This document shows, in pieces, positions 10,276 through 19,476 of a stretch of 64,000 bases of DNA. The notes under the pieces were generated by a model. The model saw only the letters and a program-made list of their open reading frames with translations. It was not told the origin of the DNA and did no database searches. The stretch covers positions 2,544,342-2,608,341 of the forward strand of contig JYIP02000007.1 of the NCBI GenBank assembly GCA_001051155.2. Direction: 5' to 3'. The first letter of the stretch is position 1, and every line of letters starts with the position of its first letter. The position numbers and the translations under genes are program-made. Origin of the DNA: Chrysoporthe austroafricana. Lineage: Eukaryota; Ascomycota; Sordariomycetes; Diaporthales; Cryphonectriaceae.

Positions 10276-11511
10276 CTTACTTTCCTTTTCAGGTCTAGCT
10301 GCTTTTTGAGCCCTCTGTATATCCTGAATGCCTACAAACTTCGAATTCGGACTCGTATCAACCTTTCTTTTTTTGCTAGGCCTAGAAGCCTTAACCTGTT
10401 CTCTCAAAGCCTATAAAAGGAGATCCCGAAATCGATCCCGATATAGAGAGAGGAGGGTTCGAAAGACCTAGAAAGACTTTTCTTACGCAAGTCCAGGGAT
10501 AGAAGAAAGTTAGTTCCGATATCTGTTGAGTTGGTGTATATCTAGAGACCGAAAGGCTCCCCAGCTTATATATAGGCTCCCAACACTTTAACATAAGCTA
10601 CAACTTAATCTAGGTCGACTACGAGGACTCGGACTATTTGATAGGGTTTGAGGGCGTTATTGACTGTTTTCAAGAAGAAGAGGGCTTAAGAGTGGCTTGG
10701 CTAGGCGGATAGGCCAAAGACCTATTGCTTTCCTAGGTCTAAACTATAAGACCGATCTTTCCGGAAGGTTTGCTCGTTCTGCCATCAAGAGCTCCTTATT
10801 TGCGAAAGGTATCTATCATGATACTCCCCATTGACCTATAGCATTAAGCTTTTTTCTGTAAGCCCTCTTAAGAGAGGAAAAGATTCCTAGATCGAGAGGC
10901 TGAAGAACGTGAGAAGTATGAGAAGGCAAATAAAGCAATAGAATATTGTTTTGAAAGCACTCCCACATAAATTTATCAGTTGTATGGCTGCCATGGCCAT
11001 CCAGGATTAATAATCTGGCCTCCAAGGGGTTTGCGGGCTGGCTGCCAGGAATAAATACTTTCTTTAGCCATTCGAGTGCCATTTCGTTATTTGTCCATCC
11101 ATTTGAAGTAGCAGTGAATTGCTAGCCCTTGAAAAGGTCCATTTCAAGGGGAAACCATTGTTGTTGTACAGATTTCCCCTTAAAAATGACTAGGGGGAAG
11201 AGGTGAATGCCAGTAGCTGAGATACACTCAANATTATTCCAGTTTTATCCATATTCCATCTATTAGCTGGCTTGATAATCTGGATAGAAGGAAGGTCGAG
11301 TAGATGGAACTAAGGCCTTATTACCTCTGTTATTGCTCTATTGATTCGAATTGAGGCTATTCGACGGGTTTTCCGGACTTGTATTTCTGAATTTCTTTTC
11401 AGAAAAGAAGTAACTCACTTCTTTCCTAAAGGCTGAGAGTCTCCCTTGACGAGGAGGATTTTCTGAGCGAAGAATCTGAGTTCTGAATGACTAGGTGGAA
11501 GGCCTAGGCTT
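10213..11511 (-). pseudogene. pogo/Fot1-type DDE transposase fragments
   Basis: The minus strand encodes separated pieces of a transposase. At 10816-11082 is a DDE_1-type block with LLILDGHGSHTT (second catalytic Asp region) and PSHTSHVLQPLD (third acidic position). At 10213-10407 is the basic C-terminus with SRPSKKRKV and SPNSKFV motifs. Stops and frame changes separate the blocks, and the N-terminal helix-turn-helix part falls in or beyond the N run. A homologous C-terminal relic lies at 35.5 kb and an N-terminal relic at 61.15 kb. As assembled it cannot encode a full transposase. Confidence 0.75.
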
Positions 11512-11514
11512 TCT

Positions 11515-11633
11515 NNNNNNNNNNNNNNNNNNNNNNNNNNNNNNNNNNNNNNNNNNNNNNNNNNNNNNNNNNNNNNNNNNNNNNNNNNNNNNNNNNNNNN
11601 NNNNNNNNNNNNNNNNNNNNNNNNNNNNNNNNN
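11515..11633. other. assembly gap
   Basis: This is a run of 119 Ns inside the transposon. The sequence on both sides belongs to the same element. A further isolated N lies at about 11232. Confidence 0.95.
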
Positions 11634-11789
11634 AAGTTGTTTGAATAAAAATTGGTAGAGAAAAAGTAAAGGAAAGAGAAGTGGTTGAAGAGGCGGTGTG
11701 GCTGGCCAGGGGTGCCGGAAAGGGGGGGGTGCCGGAAAGTACCCCCTGCGACTTATATAGCAACCAGGTCCCAAGGCGGTTTACAGACG

Positions 11790-12175
11790 ATGGCGACCCA
11801 CTCCTCCGCGTCCTTTCGCAGCCGACATACAAAGTCGACCCAGTCTACGAAGCGCGACGGCTCTTGCAATTCGAGAAGGTCATCCGCCAAGGGCGATCAC
11901 CTCGAGCAGCATCTGACAAATAACAACATGTATCCTCTTGCGCCATGCACTGCCTGCAGCACTACGTCTACGCCCACCGCGCCACCGCGCCCGCCACGCC
12001 AGGGGCCGACCAGAGTACCATATAATACACTTAAAAGCTCACTCTTTGACGAGCGGTCGGGAAAACTTGGTCCAAGGGAGCTACGGGGTTCAGGAACGCG
12101 AGGGACTTGGCAAAAAGACTACCGAGACGGTTTCATGAAGGCAGCAATTGCAAGAGTGCGGAGAGGGGTGCTGTC
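11790..12175 (+). pseudogene. internally deleted copy of a fungal accessory hypothetical family
   Basis: The plus strand retains three recognisable pieces of a family that I recall from other filamentous fungi, which has an unstructured N-terminus and a PD-(D/E)XK-like core. The first is a Ser/Arg/Thr-rich start beginning MATHSSASFRSR and ending HLEQHLTNNNMYP. Directly after it comes AMHCLQHYVYAHRATAP. The third, in another frame, is LKAHSLTSGREN then VQG and GFRNARDLAK. The nuclease-like centre between the first two pieces is deleted, and stops (TAA, TAG) follow STI. It starts only about 35 bp from the transposon end, so the transposon may have inserted next to or into it. The family assignment is from memory and not verified by a search. 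Confidence 0.5.
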
Positions 12176-12601
12176 TACCAGAGACGATCTTGTGATAGCA
12201 GCGGTACAGGTCGAAGGCTCGGGTTCCAGGATATATATTGATTACAGTGAGTTCCCCGAATTACAATACATCCATGATATATCATCATCCCTACCATGGG
12301 GCCCTTGAGATAACGCCCAAGACACTGACAAGGGGACACCTCTTCCCTAGTATTTTCATCTGGGGGATGACCAAGACGAAAGCCAGATAGATGTCCCTGT
12401 CGCTTAGCGCTACGGGGCAGCCATTAAGCTTCGTGAGGAACTCTATGTCGAGCTTCACCTCGAGCCTGATATCAGGCAATCGCACCGAACGCAACAAAGC
12501 CTTAAATAGTCCTCCATAAAGTCCCGCTTAGCACAGAAGACACCATCGCACTCGTAAACAAATGCATTAGGGTGGAAGGGGGAGGATTACGCGTAGAAAT
12601 G

Positions 12602-13417
12602 CTAGTGGGCGGCTGGCGGACTCTGCGAAAGGCAAGGCCAAGGGGTTTTGGTCTGAACTGGTGGACGGCAACGAGTGGGATGAGGAAATGGACGTGCGCA
12701 TAGGTCCTGGAACAAGGTACGGTAGGAGCGGTTATTAGTTACGTACTGCGTCGTGCCGTACCAGCCGATTAGGTTCTCGGTGATAGTGCCGCCGGGATCC
12801 TTGCTGCGTACGAACTTGTATAGTGTGTCGCGTGTCAGGCCTGCAGCGTTTGGGCATGAGCCCGCTTCCACGTGGTGTGTGAGGCCGGTCGCCGTTGCGA
12901 AGCATTTCTTGCAGAAGGGACACTGGATCTGCTGGCCGCGGTGGGTGCGGGAGTTGAGGTGCTGTCACAAGGGAGTCGGTTATAGTAGAGATCGTCAAGG
13001 AGCTAGGCATACCATTTTTAGATTGTTATAGTTTGCGAAAGTCTTTTGACACTCTTTGCCGTAATTGTGGTCCTCATGCTCATGCTCAGTTCGCCGATTG
13101 TCCGTCGGCCACGTCTTATCGCATACCGAACGCTCCCACTCGAAATGGTTCAAGGCTTCCATGTGCTGAAATCGTGCCCGCTCAGAGCCGAAGTAGCGAG
13201 GGCAGGCGTCGCACTCGAATCCTAGAGCACGGTGGCCCGTCTGGACCTCTGCTACTGGTATCAGAAACGACCGAATAGAAAGTACCACGACGTGACCCCT
13301 CCTTAGGTCTCCGAGAGCGGAGCACCTTTGGCGGTGGGCTCTGTCGACTCCGGCTACTAATCCGGATGCAGTGTGCTTAAGAGGAGTAGTAGTCAGATAG
13401 AGAGAAGACGGCATCAA
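12602..13417 (-). CDS. C2H2-type zinc-finger protein, two exons, 254 aa
   Basis: Exon 1 is 13417-13013 and exon 2 is 12961-12602. The 51-nt intron (12962-13012) has a GTATGC donor and a GACAG acceptor, phase 0. Splicing joins NYNNLKM to HLNSRTHRG and completes a finger across the junction. The fingers are CDACPRYF...HMEALNH (canonical C2H2), a degenerate CDKTWPTDNRR...EHEDH, KECQKTF...HLNSRTH (its first Cys appears replaced by Gly), and CPFCKKCF...HHVEAGSC (C2HC). The order and spacing match a recurrent fungal C2H2 family in which the last finger is followed by an (N/R)RDT...D..G.IT segment, here LTRDTLYKF and GGTITENL. The C-terminus after TNNRSYR looks truncated compared with that family. 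The start is uncertain because the first 70 residues are atypical and an upstream intron is possible. Nucleic-acid binding is inferred. Confidence 0.65.
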
Positions 13418-13537
13418 TACTGAGGACGTACGCCGAAAGCTCTGATCAAGACCACGATGTAAAGGATGGGCGTTTGTCGTCGTCGAAGAAGCGAAAGAGG
13501 GAAGGAGGGTAAAGAGATTGAGTTTTTTTATACATAT

Positions 13538-15946
13538 CTAACTCTTCGCCACCACCTTCGGATCCTCCTGAGCGTTGCGAAGGATTCCCTTCATCAAGGC
13601 ATACAGCTCCGGCTCCAGCTTCTTCCACCTCTCTCCGTTCGGGAACACTATCCTCCTTAGTCTATTGATCCATGGGACCAATGGTAGATAGTAAGGCATA
13701 AAGTTCTTCTCTGCCATTTTAATAAAGTCCTCTTCATCAGATACCTGTCCTTTCTTTAAATCTGCCAGCTTGTCATCACATTCATAATTCCAGCTATCGA
13801 ACTCGGTTGGCCCGACATCTTTGCCCTTCGCGTCGTAGTGGATGCATATCCAGAACAGCACCCAGAAGAACGACTCGAGGTCGTGCATGAAGGAATGCTG
13901 TTCGCCCAGAAGCGCCCCGATAGCCATAAAAGCCCTGGTACCGGTCTTGCCTTTGGCTCCCGAAGCGTTTTCCCGTGGCTCTCTGATAGCAAGACCCAAG
14001 TCGATCAAAAACGAACGCCAAGAAGGATTGTCCTCGTCCTCGTTTATCATGAGATTGTTGACCGAGATATCTCTATGGAGGAAGCCGGCTTTGTGTAAAG
14101 ACTCGTGTCCTTCAATGCAGCCCTCTAGCGCACAAAGCAGAGCTACTCGGGAGCTTGCCTTATAAATAGGCTTTCCGTAATCACGAAGAATGATACGCCG
14201 GTGGATCCGGTTCGGCGGCAGCAGTGCAATGATGCCCGATTTTGTCGAAGATGTTGAAGGTGTTGAACAGGGCTTCTTGCTAGGCGGCAGGGGTAGGTGA
14301 GCTTGGCTGGATGATCGCTTTTTGCTTCCGATGCTGCTTTCGCTGTAATTGCTCGCTTTCGTAATGTCCAGCCCGCCTCGCACATTGTCTTGGATCTCAT
14401 CGACTTCGCCCCGTACGTAGACAGTCTCGTGATGGTAGTATCGGGCCATGTTGACCACACCCTCGCCGGTTGCCTCTCGGAGCAGCTCGCCTTCCTCCTC
14501 ACGCTCCGTATACTACCAGGAGTCCTTGATTACAAACGGTATCTGTGGGTCGTCTTCACGGTGAGCTTTCCAGCACGTCGTGGCCCGGCCGGCAATGCAC
14601 GGCGACCGCTTCATAAGCCTGTCGATAATGAACCGCTCCGTCCGGCCGTCGCGCTGGATCGTAATACAACATTGTCCTTTTCGAGTTGCTTGTCCGTCCT
14701 GAATAGGTTGTCCGCCCGGGGTTGTGATAGTAGGGTCGAAGCCCAGCTGCTCCTCATTCATCCAGAGGAACCCTAGAATAGTAGATACAAACTGCAGCCC
14801 CTCCTTGTTGATATCAAACTGTTCGGACGCGATCCCCCCAAGCCGATCAAACTCCCATATCCTCATAAGAGGCCCGCAGAGAGTAAAACCCAGGACGAAG
14901 CGACGCGTGTCTTGAGCGGCTAGGACTTCTCTTGCGTACCTCCCTAGGTTAAGCCGTGCCTTGGAATAGACGTCGGCGGATGGATTGCTTTTCAGCTCTC
15001 CAGGCACGAGGATCTGCGACCAGTGGCATTGAGAATCTCTTTTAGAGTCGGGGTCGCTCACGAAGCCAACGTCCATCTTGCGCTCCCCCGTAGAGCCCTG
15101 GATCGGCTTGTTGGGCTGTGCCAGAGGCTGTGCCAGTGGCCTTCGACAGTGCGACGGGGTCGGCTTGTACTCTTCTGCGAATGCCACTAACTTCTCGTTC
15201 AAATCTGCGAACCAACTCAACACGTCGTCTTGGTTTGCATCTTTCGGCCAGCCGCTCCACCCCTTATTGAAGAGTGGGCTGTCGCCTTCCCTGCACTTCT
15301 GGAAGACGGCTTCGGACGCCGCCTCTAGACCTGCCACGCCACCGAAGAATGTCTTGCAGAACCGAGGGAGGTCGACGTACATAGCGCCAAGCTCCTCTCG
15401 GAGGACTCTATCGATGTCCTTGCGGTACTCGGAGGAGTTCGCGGAGCTGCTCGTGTTGCGAACCCAGGGGGTCTGTTGGAGGGAAGAGGCTATCGGTCGG
15501 GGAGGGGGGGTAGATTCGGTAACAGCGCGGTAGACTTGATCCCAAATGAGCGCGTCATCTGGGCTGTCGGCGAGGGCGGCATTCAGAAGAGGCTTGATGC
15601 GGTCGAAGTCGAAGTCGTCGGAGTTGACAGCGGAAATAAGTCTCGAAAGATTGCTAAAGAGGCTGTTGCCACTCCCACGCGCGGGGAGCAGACGTGACGC
15701 TGGAAGGCCCAGCAGTACTGAAAGGAGATTGATAGAGAGATTCTGGAGATCTACATCACTGTCAGAAGAGAGACATTTCGCCGAAAATAGTCTGTCTTTA
15801 CCTTTTTGGTCGAGCTGACCCAACATACTCGCTGAACAAGCGATACTCCTGTCTTGACAAATCGAACCGAAAAACGCGCGAAAGGCATCAAGGCCCTTCC
15901 CAATAGGATTGCCTTTGATAATCTCTAACTGCGGTTGATCTACCAT
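13538..15946 (-). pseudogene. FunK1 fungal-type protein kinase interrupted by one in-frame TAG
   Basis: From the ATG at 15946 to the stop at 13538 the minus strand keeps one frame of 803 codons, broken only by TAG at 14513-14515. The part before it holds the FunK1 N-terminal and N-lobe region (WSQILVPGELKSNPSAD, YAREVLAAQ, RRFVLGFTLCGP, IWEFDRLGGI, LGFDPTI, PFVIKDSW). The part after it holds RYYHHETV, the catalytic loop HRDISVNNLM (14077-14048), DLG in place of DFG, GTRAFMAIGALL, and HDLESFFWVLFW of the C-lobe. The TAG falls at a position usually occupied by Gln after KDSW, so a CAG-to-TAG change is the simplest explanation. Eighteen sense codons separate the stop from the next in-frame start-like codon. 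It could be a pseudogene, a recoded stop or a sequencing error. Confidence 0.85.
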
Positions 15947-16387
15947 TACGGATGTGACAGCGCGGTAAACTTAGTCCAAGATAACAGTATCGTCGGGATT
16001 GTTGGCGAGGGCAGCATTCAGGAGAGGCTTGATGCGGTCAAGGTCGAACTCATCGGAGTTCACGGCGGAAACAAGTCTCGAAAGATCGCTGAGGAGGTTG
16101 TTGCCACTCCCACGCGCGGGGAGCAGACGTGACGCTCGAAGGCCTTGCAGCGCCGACAGAAGGAGGTCAAGGGCAATATTCTGGAGATCTATATAATAGT
16201 CAGGAGAGCCAACCGTAATACAGTTCAACTGGTCTGTCTTGCCTTCTCGGCCAAGCTGACCGAGCGCGTCTGGGGTACAGGCGATGCTCCTGTCTTCGCA
16301 AATCGAACTGAAAGACGCGCGAAATGAATCAAGGCCTTGCCCGATAGGATTGCTGTTGATAATCTCTGATCGCGGTTAATCTGCCAT
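15947..16387 (-). pseudogene. 441-bp tandem duplicate of the FunK1 5' end
   Basis: The 441 bp immediately upstream of the FunK1 ATG is a diverged copy of its first 147 codons. Shared blocks include NPIGQGLDSFRASF versus NPIGKGLDAFRAFF, ASRLLPARGSGN, LVSAVNSDEFDLDRIKPL and ANNPDD. The copy has TAA at its fourth codon and again after VILD. In both places the downstream copy has CAA. Both are C-to-T changes in a CpA context. The copy is in frame with the ATG at 15946, as expected for a clean segmental tandem duplication. Confidence 0.85.
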
Positions 16388-16408
16388 CGCCGATGTGGGT
16401 TTGAGAAG

Positions 16409-16491
16409 GGTCGGATGATAGGAGAAAGAGGTCGCGTTTCGCGGTATGGGTCTGCGGAATGCCCAGCCACTAACCGCTCAGCCACCCAACC
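16409..16491 (-). tRNA. tRNA-like remnant (A-box and acceptor pairing only)
   Basis: On the minus strand an 83-nt segment starts GGTTGGGTGGCTGAGCGG, matching the A-box consensus TGGCNNAGNGG, and ends TCCGACC. The first and last seven bases can pair fully if G-T wobbles are allowed. No canonical TTC-containing T-arm (B box) is seen at the expected place, and the anticodon arm does not fold with a seven-base loop. It is therefore at best a degenerate tRNA or a tRNA-derived SINE piece. Confidence 0.25.
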
Positions 16492-16599
16492 GAGGGAAAT
16501 TGCTTCGGGGGCTGATAAGTCAGCTTCCCTGCCGAAAAAGCTCGCTGGTTCGACAGAATTCGGGAGCCTTGAGCCACTGCGTCCGGCTGCACCCGGTCT

Positions 16600-16890
16600 A
16601 GTGGAGACCCGGACTTTTTGGAGAAGTGCTGCTGGCGGGGGACACACACAGCACAGCTCGCATACCCCCCACAGCCCCAGCAGACACCAGTGCGCGCGCC
16701 TGCTGGCTGGCTGGCTGCAGGACCCCCGAGAGGGGCTGTAGCGGGGACACAGCACGGCATACAGCACAGCACACAAGCAGCACATAGCAGGACAGAGCAG
16801 CACAGCAACTCGCACGCACTTTGACACAGCGGTCTGAACCGCCGGATCCACCCATCACGCCCCAGACCTGGGCGGACTGCGTGAAAAAAA
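16600..16890 (+). repeat. composite dispersed repeat
   Basis: This block is shared in pieces with other sites. The GACTTTTTGGAGAAG stretch recurs near 50.41 kb. The CAGCAGACACCAG...CTGCAGGACCCCC stretch recurs inverted at 19.70-19.75 kb. The GAACCGCCGGATCCACCC...CCCCAGACC...GGACTGCGTGA stretch recurs at 35.22-35.29 kb and inverted at 9.37-9.43 kb. The middle is a CAGCACA-rich simple sequence. No coding capacity is seen. It is probably a non-autonomous repeat or the remnant of a larger element. Confidence 0.6.
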
Positions 16891-17870
16891 AATCATCTTG
16901 CAGGATGCGCGCAGCAGTAGCAATAATGCCCGGACGGCTTTTCCAGCCCGGGCGATAGCAATCGACTTCGGACGTGTAGTGCGGATCGATATCCAGGCGT
17001 GTGGGGTGCGCCGCGGGATCGCTAGACAGCCAACAGGTTCACAGTATCTGCCTTTGCACGCACGCGCTCTCGCAGCGCGCATCCAAATAATTCTCGAGCA
17101 GGAGCTGGTCAGTTCAAAGATGCGAAGCAGGGACTGGTCGAACCGTACCTGCGGAAGTACCTACAACCTCTCGCCCCCCCGCCCCCCCCCCAAAAAAAAA
17201 TCCATGTAGTGGTTGAGAGGCAGATGTGCTATTACGACTGCCCGTTTAGGATGCCTTGACGTAATGAGTAGTGGGCAAGACAGGAGCCGTAGGCAAGAAG
17301 GGTCCAAGGCGTCCTTCCCTAGGATATAAATTTTGAAAACCCTCAAGCAAGCTGCGAATCTTTACAAGCTATTGGACGACGTTTCCAGCCAGATCAGGCT
17401 CGTAGCCAGCTATAAGAGATAGCTAAAAATAATTCTTTCGGATTCCCTTAGCCCGTTTCTTTTTCTAATTTTAGCAAAAAGTTTGCTTTACTAATATACA
17501 GATCCGATCTTTGCAACCTTGGGCGGAAAAAGGTTTTCCTGAAACTAAGATTCTGCGTATGAATGCCCTTGCAAAGAGCCTGGCAAAACGCATTCTTGGA
17601 AACTTGAGCAATGCGCAGTAATTGAATTTGCTTTGATAGGACGAAATAAGGAAGCTAAGGCAAGTTTCAATCCTCCTGGAAAAGGATGGATTCAAGAAAT
17701 CCGAACCCGATTAGGAAGACCAAAATCGTCTTGTTTAATAGGCTGCTTCGACAAAAGACCATATCCAGGGACAGTTGAATATTGAAGACGGAAGCATACA
17801 AGGACTTTGTCTTTCCTTTAGGAACTTTGCTTATCTACCAGGCCGACAGCCAGGCTGAAACGCCGGCCGT
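16891..17870. other. intergenic, partly AT-rich, no gene
   Basis: 16.89-17.2 kb is GC-rich and ends in C-rich and A-rich homopolymers (17177-17200). 17.2-17.85 kb is AT-rich with only short frames. It may be an old, mutated repeat, but nothing was recognised. The promoter of the 18061 gene starts at its right edge. Confidence 0.4.
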
Positions 17871-17875
17871 AAGAG

Positions 17876-17884
17876 TATAAAAGG
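17876..17884 (+). promoter_or_regulatory. TATA box of the 18061 gene
   Basis: TATAAAAGG lies 177 nt before the ATG at 18061. It is followed by a pyrimidine-rich leader (CTTTCTTCTTTTTAC, ACAACCACAATCTACTC), as is common for fungal promoters and 5' leaders. Confidence 0.6.
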
Positions 17885-18060
17885 CGAATATTCTGTGCTC
17901 GTCTGTATACTAGACTTTCTTCTTTTTACAACCACAATCTACTCTCTGGACGACTAGAAGACAAAACCTCCTCCCACAAATACCCCTAGCCATCATACAG
18001 GCTCTCTACCCCCACTGGAGGAACGTTGGAACTGCCATCATCTCCGGTATCGTAATCACC

Positions 18061-19476
18061 ATGGTCGGGACCCCCATCCTTTCGTTGTTGTGGCTGTGCC
18101 TCAAGAGCTTCACCGGCATTTCTGCCAATCATGCACCCGGTGCGCATGTGGAGGATGTCCGAACACCGGCCACGGCATTGTCAGATCCCGTCCCGCTTTT
18201 CAGCACGAATGCTGCGCAGGGCTCCCGGGCAGCGCGGTGCGGCCTCACTGATCTGGACGATGAGTGGACGATGATAGACCTGGATACCGGCGCGTTGAGC
18301 GAGCTCATAGCCGGGTTCAGGACGGCGGCACGAATGGCTGATGAGGAGCTATCTGCACTGCTGGAAGATGAGGACGTGTATGTCAACGTCTCCGTAGACC
18401 ACGGCCGGATGGAGGAATGGCACGAGCAGCAGCAGAAGCAGCGGCATGAATTCGATCCTCTGGTCTACGGCCTCGAAGAAGAGCCCTCCAGAGACCCACA
18501 GGGGTCGGCACTTCACACACAGAGGGTACCCATAATCATAACGGTACGCCTCGCCCCCGGAGTAGAGTTTGACATACACGAAATGGGCACGATGGCCTCT
18601 AGTGATGCAGATCCCGAAGTGGACATGACGAGCAAGACACGTAACGCCGAGTGGGTGCAGAGTGTTTTCGACGAGATGCTGCCGAGGACGGATGCCATCC
18701 TGAAATCCGACGGCTTTGCTATACACGCCTTCAGACAGAACCTTCGCGACAATCCGTCGGGCTCGGATCTCTGCCCCGACAACTACAGCGCAGTGCCCGA
18801 TTGGCTGTCCAAATGGGTGTCGATGCTTACCGGGGAATTGAAGGTACGGACGTCTCCTCGAGACAAGTTGGCTCAGCACAGGGATCGGCTTTCAAGGGAG
18901 GCGACCGGATGGGCGTATTGCTGGGTCACTATCTCGGCGACCTTCAAGGAGCTGAGTGCCGAAATCGGTGGCATCAAGGAAACGCACTGCACCGCAGCTA
19001 AGGAGATGAAAGAAGGCCTAAAGTGGTCAGAGAGCAATATCGATAGGTCGAGGAGGCACCATCGTGACAATCAGAATGCTGCGAATCATAGGAGTGACGG
19101 GGATGGAGGTGTTATGACGGTGGGCGCAGGCCGACAAGGACCAACATCCCAAGACGTCGTCATCCTCTCGGAAGATGAAATCGGCCGCGTCTATAAGGCT
19201 ACCTATTACATGTATGTAAAGCTCGTATACGAGCAGCTGGCTTGTGATCTTATTAGTAAAGCTATGTCTACGCTCGACACGATGCGACAGGAGATGGATG
19301 ACGGCGGCAAGAAGTTGGAAAATATTCTGAAGCACAACTTTACATCGGTTGACGGGGTGGTTATGGGGGAGGTAAACCTGACGAACATCTTGAAGGCGGA
19401 GAATACTTTGGACAAGGTGGCTGCGGATGCAGAGGCCGTATTGCGGCGAGTATTCCAGGAGAAGGAAGGCAATTAG
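18061..19476 (+). CDS. hypothetical protein, 471 aa, possible N-terminal signal
   Basis: Not recognised. The start at 18061 has a strong context (ATCACC-ATG-GTC) and a TATA box upstream. Residues 4-20 (TPILSLLWLCLKSFTGI) are hydrophobic and could be a signal peptide or anchor, with ISA-NHA as a possible cleavage region. The mature part is acidic, has an E/Q-rich segment (EEWHEQQQKQRHE), and a C-terminal half rich in amphipathic helices (for example DLISKAMSTLDTMRQEM and LDKVAADAEAVLRRV). There are few Cys. The frame is intact and has no intron. Secretion is an inference from the hydrophobic start only. Neighbours are repeats, so this looks like an accessory, lineage-specific gene. Confidence 0.7.
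   Translation: MVGTPILSLLWLCLKSFTGISANHAPGAHVEDVRTPATALSDPVPLFSTNAAQGSRAARCGLTDLDDEWTMIDLDTGALSELIAGFRTAARMADEELSALLEDEDVYVNVSVDHGRMEEWHEQQQKQRHEFDPLVYGLEEEPSRDPQGSALHTQRVPIIITVRLAPGVEFDIHEMGTMASSDADPEVDMTSKTRNAEWVQSVFDEMLPRTDAILKSDGFAIHAFRQNLRDNPSGSDLCPDNYSAVPDWLSKWVSMLTGELKVRTSPRDKLAQHRDRLSREATGWAYCWVTISATFKELSAEIGGIKETHCTAAKEMKEGLKWSESNIDRSRRHHRDNQNAANHRSDGDGGVMTVGAGRQGPTSQDVVILSEDEIGRVYKATYYMYVKLVYEQLACDLISKAMSTLDTMRQEMDDGGKKLENILKHNFTSVDGVVMGEVNLTNILKAENTLDKVAADAEAVLRRVFQEKEGN

Larger units (their letters stand above)
9978..11753 (-). mobile_element. pogo/Fot1-like DNA transposon with 57-bp perfect inverted repeats
   Basis: The ends are perfect 57-bp inverted repeats (9978-10034 and 11697-11753), starting AGTCGCAGGGGGTAC and ending GGCCAGCCACA. 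They are flanked by TA on both sides (9976-9977 and 11754-11755), the target duplication expected for Tc1/mariner-pogo elements. Inside, on the minus strand, are pieces of a DDE transposase. The internal sequence contains a single N with a 135-bp repeat and a 119-base N run, so the true length is unknown. Identical terminal repeats suggest a fairly recent insertion. The interior looks broken, but this cannot be separated from assembly damage. Confidence 0.9.
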
